Below, piece after piece: positions 12,973-14,038 of a stretch of DNA of 14,038 bases. The stretch lies in NCBI GenBank assembly GCA_964544265.1, contig CAZJBD010000055.1:1-14038 (forward strand), read 5' to 3'. The DNA comes from JALHVH01 sp964544265 (GTDB taxonomy: Bacteria; Acidobacteriota; Aminicenantia; Aminicenantales; Saccharicenantaceae). A program made the translations under genes and the position numbers. The notes beneath the pieces were generated by a model. The model searched no databases. It was not told where the DNA came from and saw only the letters and a list, made by a program, of their open reading frames with translations. Within the stretch, counting starts at the first letter, position 1, and the number at the start of each line of letters is the position of its first letter.

Positions 12973-13857
12973 ATGAAGCTTCTCGACGAATTCCGCAAAA
13001 CGCTCAAAGATCCCATCGTAGAAGAACGGCTCGACCTCCTGCTCTTCCGCCCCCTCGCCTTTATCGTCCTCCAGCTCGTTCGCCGGCTTCCGGTCACTCC
13101 CAACCAGCTCTCGGCTTTTTCCATGCTCTTCGGGATCGGAAGCGGAATCCTGTTCTCCCGCGGCACGCGAGACGGCTTCCTGGCCGCCGGAGTCCTTTAC
13201 GGATTAACCCGGGTCATAGACTGCAGCGACGGCATGCTGGCCCGGATCAAGAACGCCGGGACCTTGACCGGCCGCATCATCGACGGGATCATCGACTATG
13301 TCAACGCCTCGGCCGTGATGATCGGGATGCTGGCCGGGCTTCTCAAGGGAGGCTTCGAGCTTCCCGTCTCTCCCTGGCTCCTGGTGGGGCCGGCCGCTTT
13401 CTTCATGATCCTGCATTCCATCCTGATCGACTACTTCCGGATGGAATTCCTCTGCCACGGCCTGGGCAAGTCCAATTCCCCCCGGGCCGATTTTGAGAAA
13501 TTCTCGGCCGAGCTGGCGCGTTTGAAGCAGCAGAAACCGCGCAGCCTGGACCGCTGGATCATCTGGGTTTACCTCGGCTATCTCAAGACCCAGCTGGCTC
13601 GGGCCCGGACGGCGATCCCCTACGACCGCGAGGCGTATTTCCGGGCCAACCGGCGGCTTCTTCCGGCCTGGTCCCTGGTCGGATCCTCCTCTTACATCTT
13701 CGTGATCATGGTGTCCGCGATCCTCGGGCGGCCGGAGATCTTCTTCGTCTATGCCCTTGGCTTCGCCAACCTCTGCTGCGTCGTCCTCTTGATCATCCAG
13801 ATGCGCACCAACCGGGCGGTGATGAGAGCGGCATCTGATCCCAGACACGGCCTTTGA
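12973..13857 (+). CDS. CDP-alcohol phosphatidyltransferase family membrane protein
   Basis: This 294-aa integral membrane protein carries a complete CDP-alcohol phosphotransferase signature, D-x2-DG-x2-AR-x8-G-x3-D-x3-D, with D83, D86, G87, A90, R91, G100, D104 and D108 all present. About six hydrophobic segments flank it. A polar loop of about 70 residues (about 160-230, rich in R, K and E) separates the helices. The enzyme moves a CMP-linked head group onto an alcohol, or the reverse, at the inner membrane. Its divergent placement from PEP mutase/cytidylyltransferase suggests that a CMP-phosphonate is the donor. In-frame ATGs also exist at 12949 and 12961; 12973 (MKLLDEF) is preferred from the usual family N-terminus and because a TAGAAT hexamer (12953-12958) precedes it. 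No ribosome binding site is seen. Its last codons fall inside a duplicated DUF5131 segment, so the natural C-terminus may have been replaced. Confidence 0.88.
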   Translation: MKLLDEFRKTLKDPIVEERLDLLLFRPLAFIVLQLVRRLPVTPNQLSAFSMLFGIGSGILFSRGTRDGFLAAGVLYGLTRVIDCSDGMLARIKNAGTLTGRIIDGIIDYVNASAVMIGMLAGLLKGGFELPVSPWLLVGPAAFFMILHSILIDYFRMEFLCHGLGKSNSPRADFEKFSAELARLKQQKPRSLDRWIIWVYLGYLKTQLARARTAIPYDREAYFRANRRLLPAWSLVGSSSYIFVIMVSAILGRPEIFFVYALGFANLCCVVLLIIQMRTNRAVMRAASDPRHGL

Positions 13858-13859
13858 GA
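13829..13859 (-). repeat. Copy of the DUF5131 gene 3' end
   Basis: Bases 13829-13859 match 8685-8715 at 28 of 31 positions, with the first 18 (CGGCATCTGATCCCAGAC) identical. On the minus strand the copy still reads L-K-GRVWDQMP, against L-E-GRVWDQMP in the real DUF5131 protein. The piece overlaps the last nine codons and the stop of the CDP-alcohol phosphatidyltransferase and abuts the S37 tail at 13853. Confidence 0.65.
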
Positions 13860-13891
13860 GGTGGCTCAGCCTGACCTTTAACCGGCAGTAG
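13853..13891 (+). pseudogene. Last codons of a diverged S37 peptidase
   Basis: The frame reads FERWLSLTFNRQ followed by TAG, against LERWLGLTLNRQ and TAA at the end of the intact S37 peptidase (9 of 12 residues the same). Most base changes fall in third positions, so this is an older paralogue and not a fresh copy. No coding sequence for the rest of that protein precedes it; the upstream bases belong to the CDP-alcohol phosphatidyltransferase and the DUF5131 copy. Confidence 0.6.
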
Positions 13892-13892
13892 G

Positions 13893-13917
13893 AGCACGGG
13901 ACACCGACACTCGTGCT
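13893..13917. repeat. Inverted repeat at the permease 3' end
   Basis: AGCACG (13893-13898) pairs with CGTGCT (13912-13917), extendable by one G:T and one G:C pair to an 8-bp stem with a 9-nt loop. It lies between the S37 tail and the stop of the permease and could form a hairpin in either transcript, but no T-run follows. Confidence 0.3.
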
Positions 13918-14038
13918 ATTCGTAGCGTAGGGGCTCTACGGGGTCGGCGATGGCGGCCTTGAGCGATTGGTAGACGACGGGGAGGGCCGCCGCGACCAAC
14001 GACAGCACTCCGGCCAGAACAAACAGGTCGAGGCGCAG
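13916..14038 (-). CDS. FtsX-type ABC transporter permease, C-terminal 40 residues (partial)
   Basis: The frame enters from the right window edge and reads LRLDLFVLAGVLSLVAAALP, then VVYQSLKAAIADPVEPLRYE and a stop. This is the last membrane helix and the typical ending of FtsX/MacB-like permeases; compare ENPAQTLKYE at the end of the full permease at 1066-3423. It is a second, different member of the same family. Nothing can be said about its remaining domains. Confidence 0.8.
   Translation of the reverse strand: MRLDLFVLAGVLSLVAAALPVVYQSLKAAIADPVEPLRYE

Overview
The window looks like a chromosomal stretch of a moderately GC-rich, Gram-negative-type bacterium. Large MacB/FtsX-type permeases without a neighbouring ATPase, an ECF-type sigma factor beside a small membrane protein, and a secreted S37 peptidase together recall Acidobacteriota or Candidatus Aminicenantes. 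This is inference from gene style; no marker gene is present. Base use is uneven: the peptidase, permease and phosphonate genes are GC-rich, while the nucleotidyltransferase, toxin-antitoxin, cupin and TcmP/DUF5131 genes are clearly AT-richer.

Left part (1-4600, all minus strand): a sigma-70 family factor cut by the window edge; a 145-aa three-helix membrane protein; a decayed, signal-peptide-bearing alpha/beta-hydrolase remnant; a full FtsX/MacB-like permease; and a GSU2403-family nucleotidyltransferase-fold protein whose promoter sits inside a perfect 13-bp inverted repeat. Centre-left (4600-6410, plus strand): a doubtful 58-aa hydrophobic ORF, an intact secreted S37 peptidase with a visible Ser/Asp/His triad and a good promoter and ribosome binding site, then about 260 bp of non-coding DNA holding a fragment of a second S37 gene.

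Middle (6400-10300): a toxin-antitoxin pair (HTH-Panacea antitoxin followed by an overlapping RelE/ParE-like toxin) with a consensus promoter and a palindromic operator; about 200 bp of back-to-back inverted repeats with no gene; a small membrane protein; a small cupin; and the linked pair TcmP plus three-Cys DUF5131 (phage Gp37/Gp68-like), a conserved but functionally unassigned two-gene system. Right part (10300-13860): a phosphonate locus with PEP mutase fused to a TagD-like cytidylyltransferase, translationally coupled to phosphonopyruvate decarboxylase, and a divergent CDP-alcohol phosphatidyltransferase. The enzyme set suggests making and CMP-activating a C2 phosphonate and placing it on a lipid or alcohol.

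The right edge (13829-14038) is a mosaic. Within 63 bp the end of the CDP-alcohol phosphatidyltransferase, a copy of the DUF5131 3' end and the last codons of a diverged S37 peptidase overlap or abut, followed by the C-terminus of another FtsX-type permease. S37 debris on both sides of 6410-13850 suggests this block is an accessory insertion or a rearrangement hot spot.
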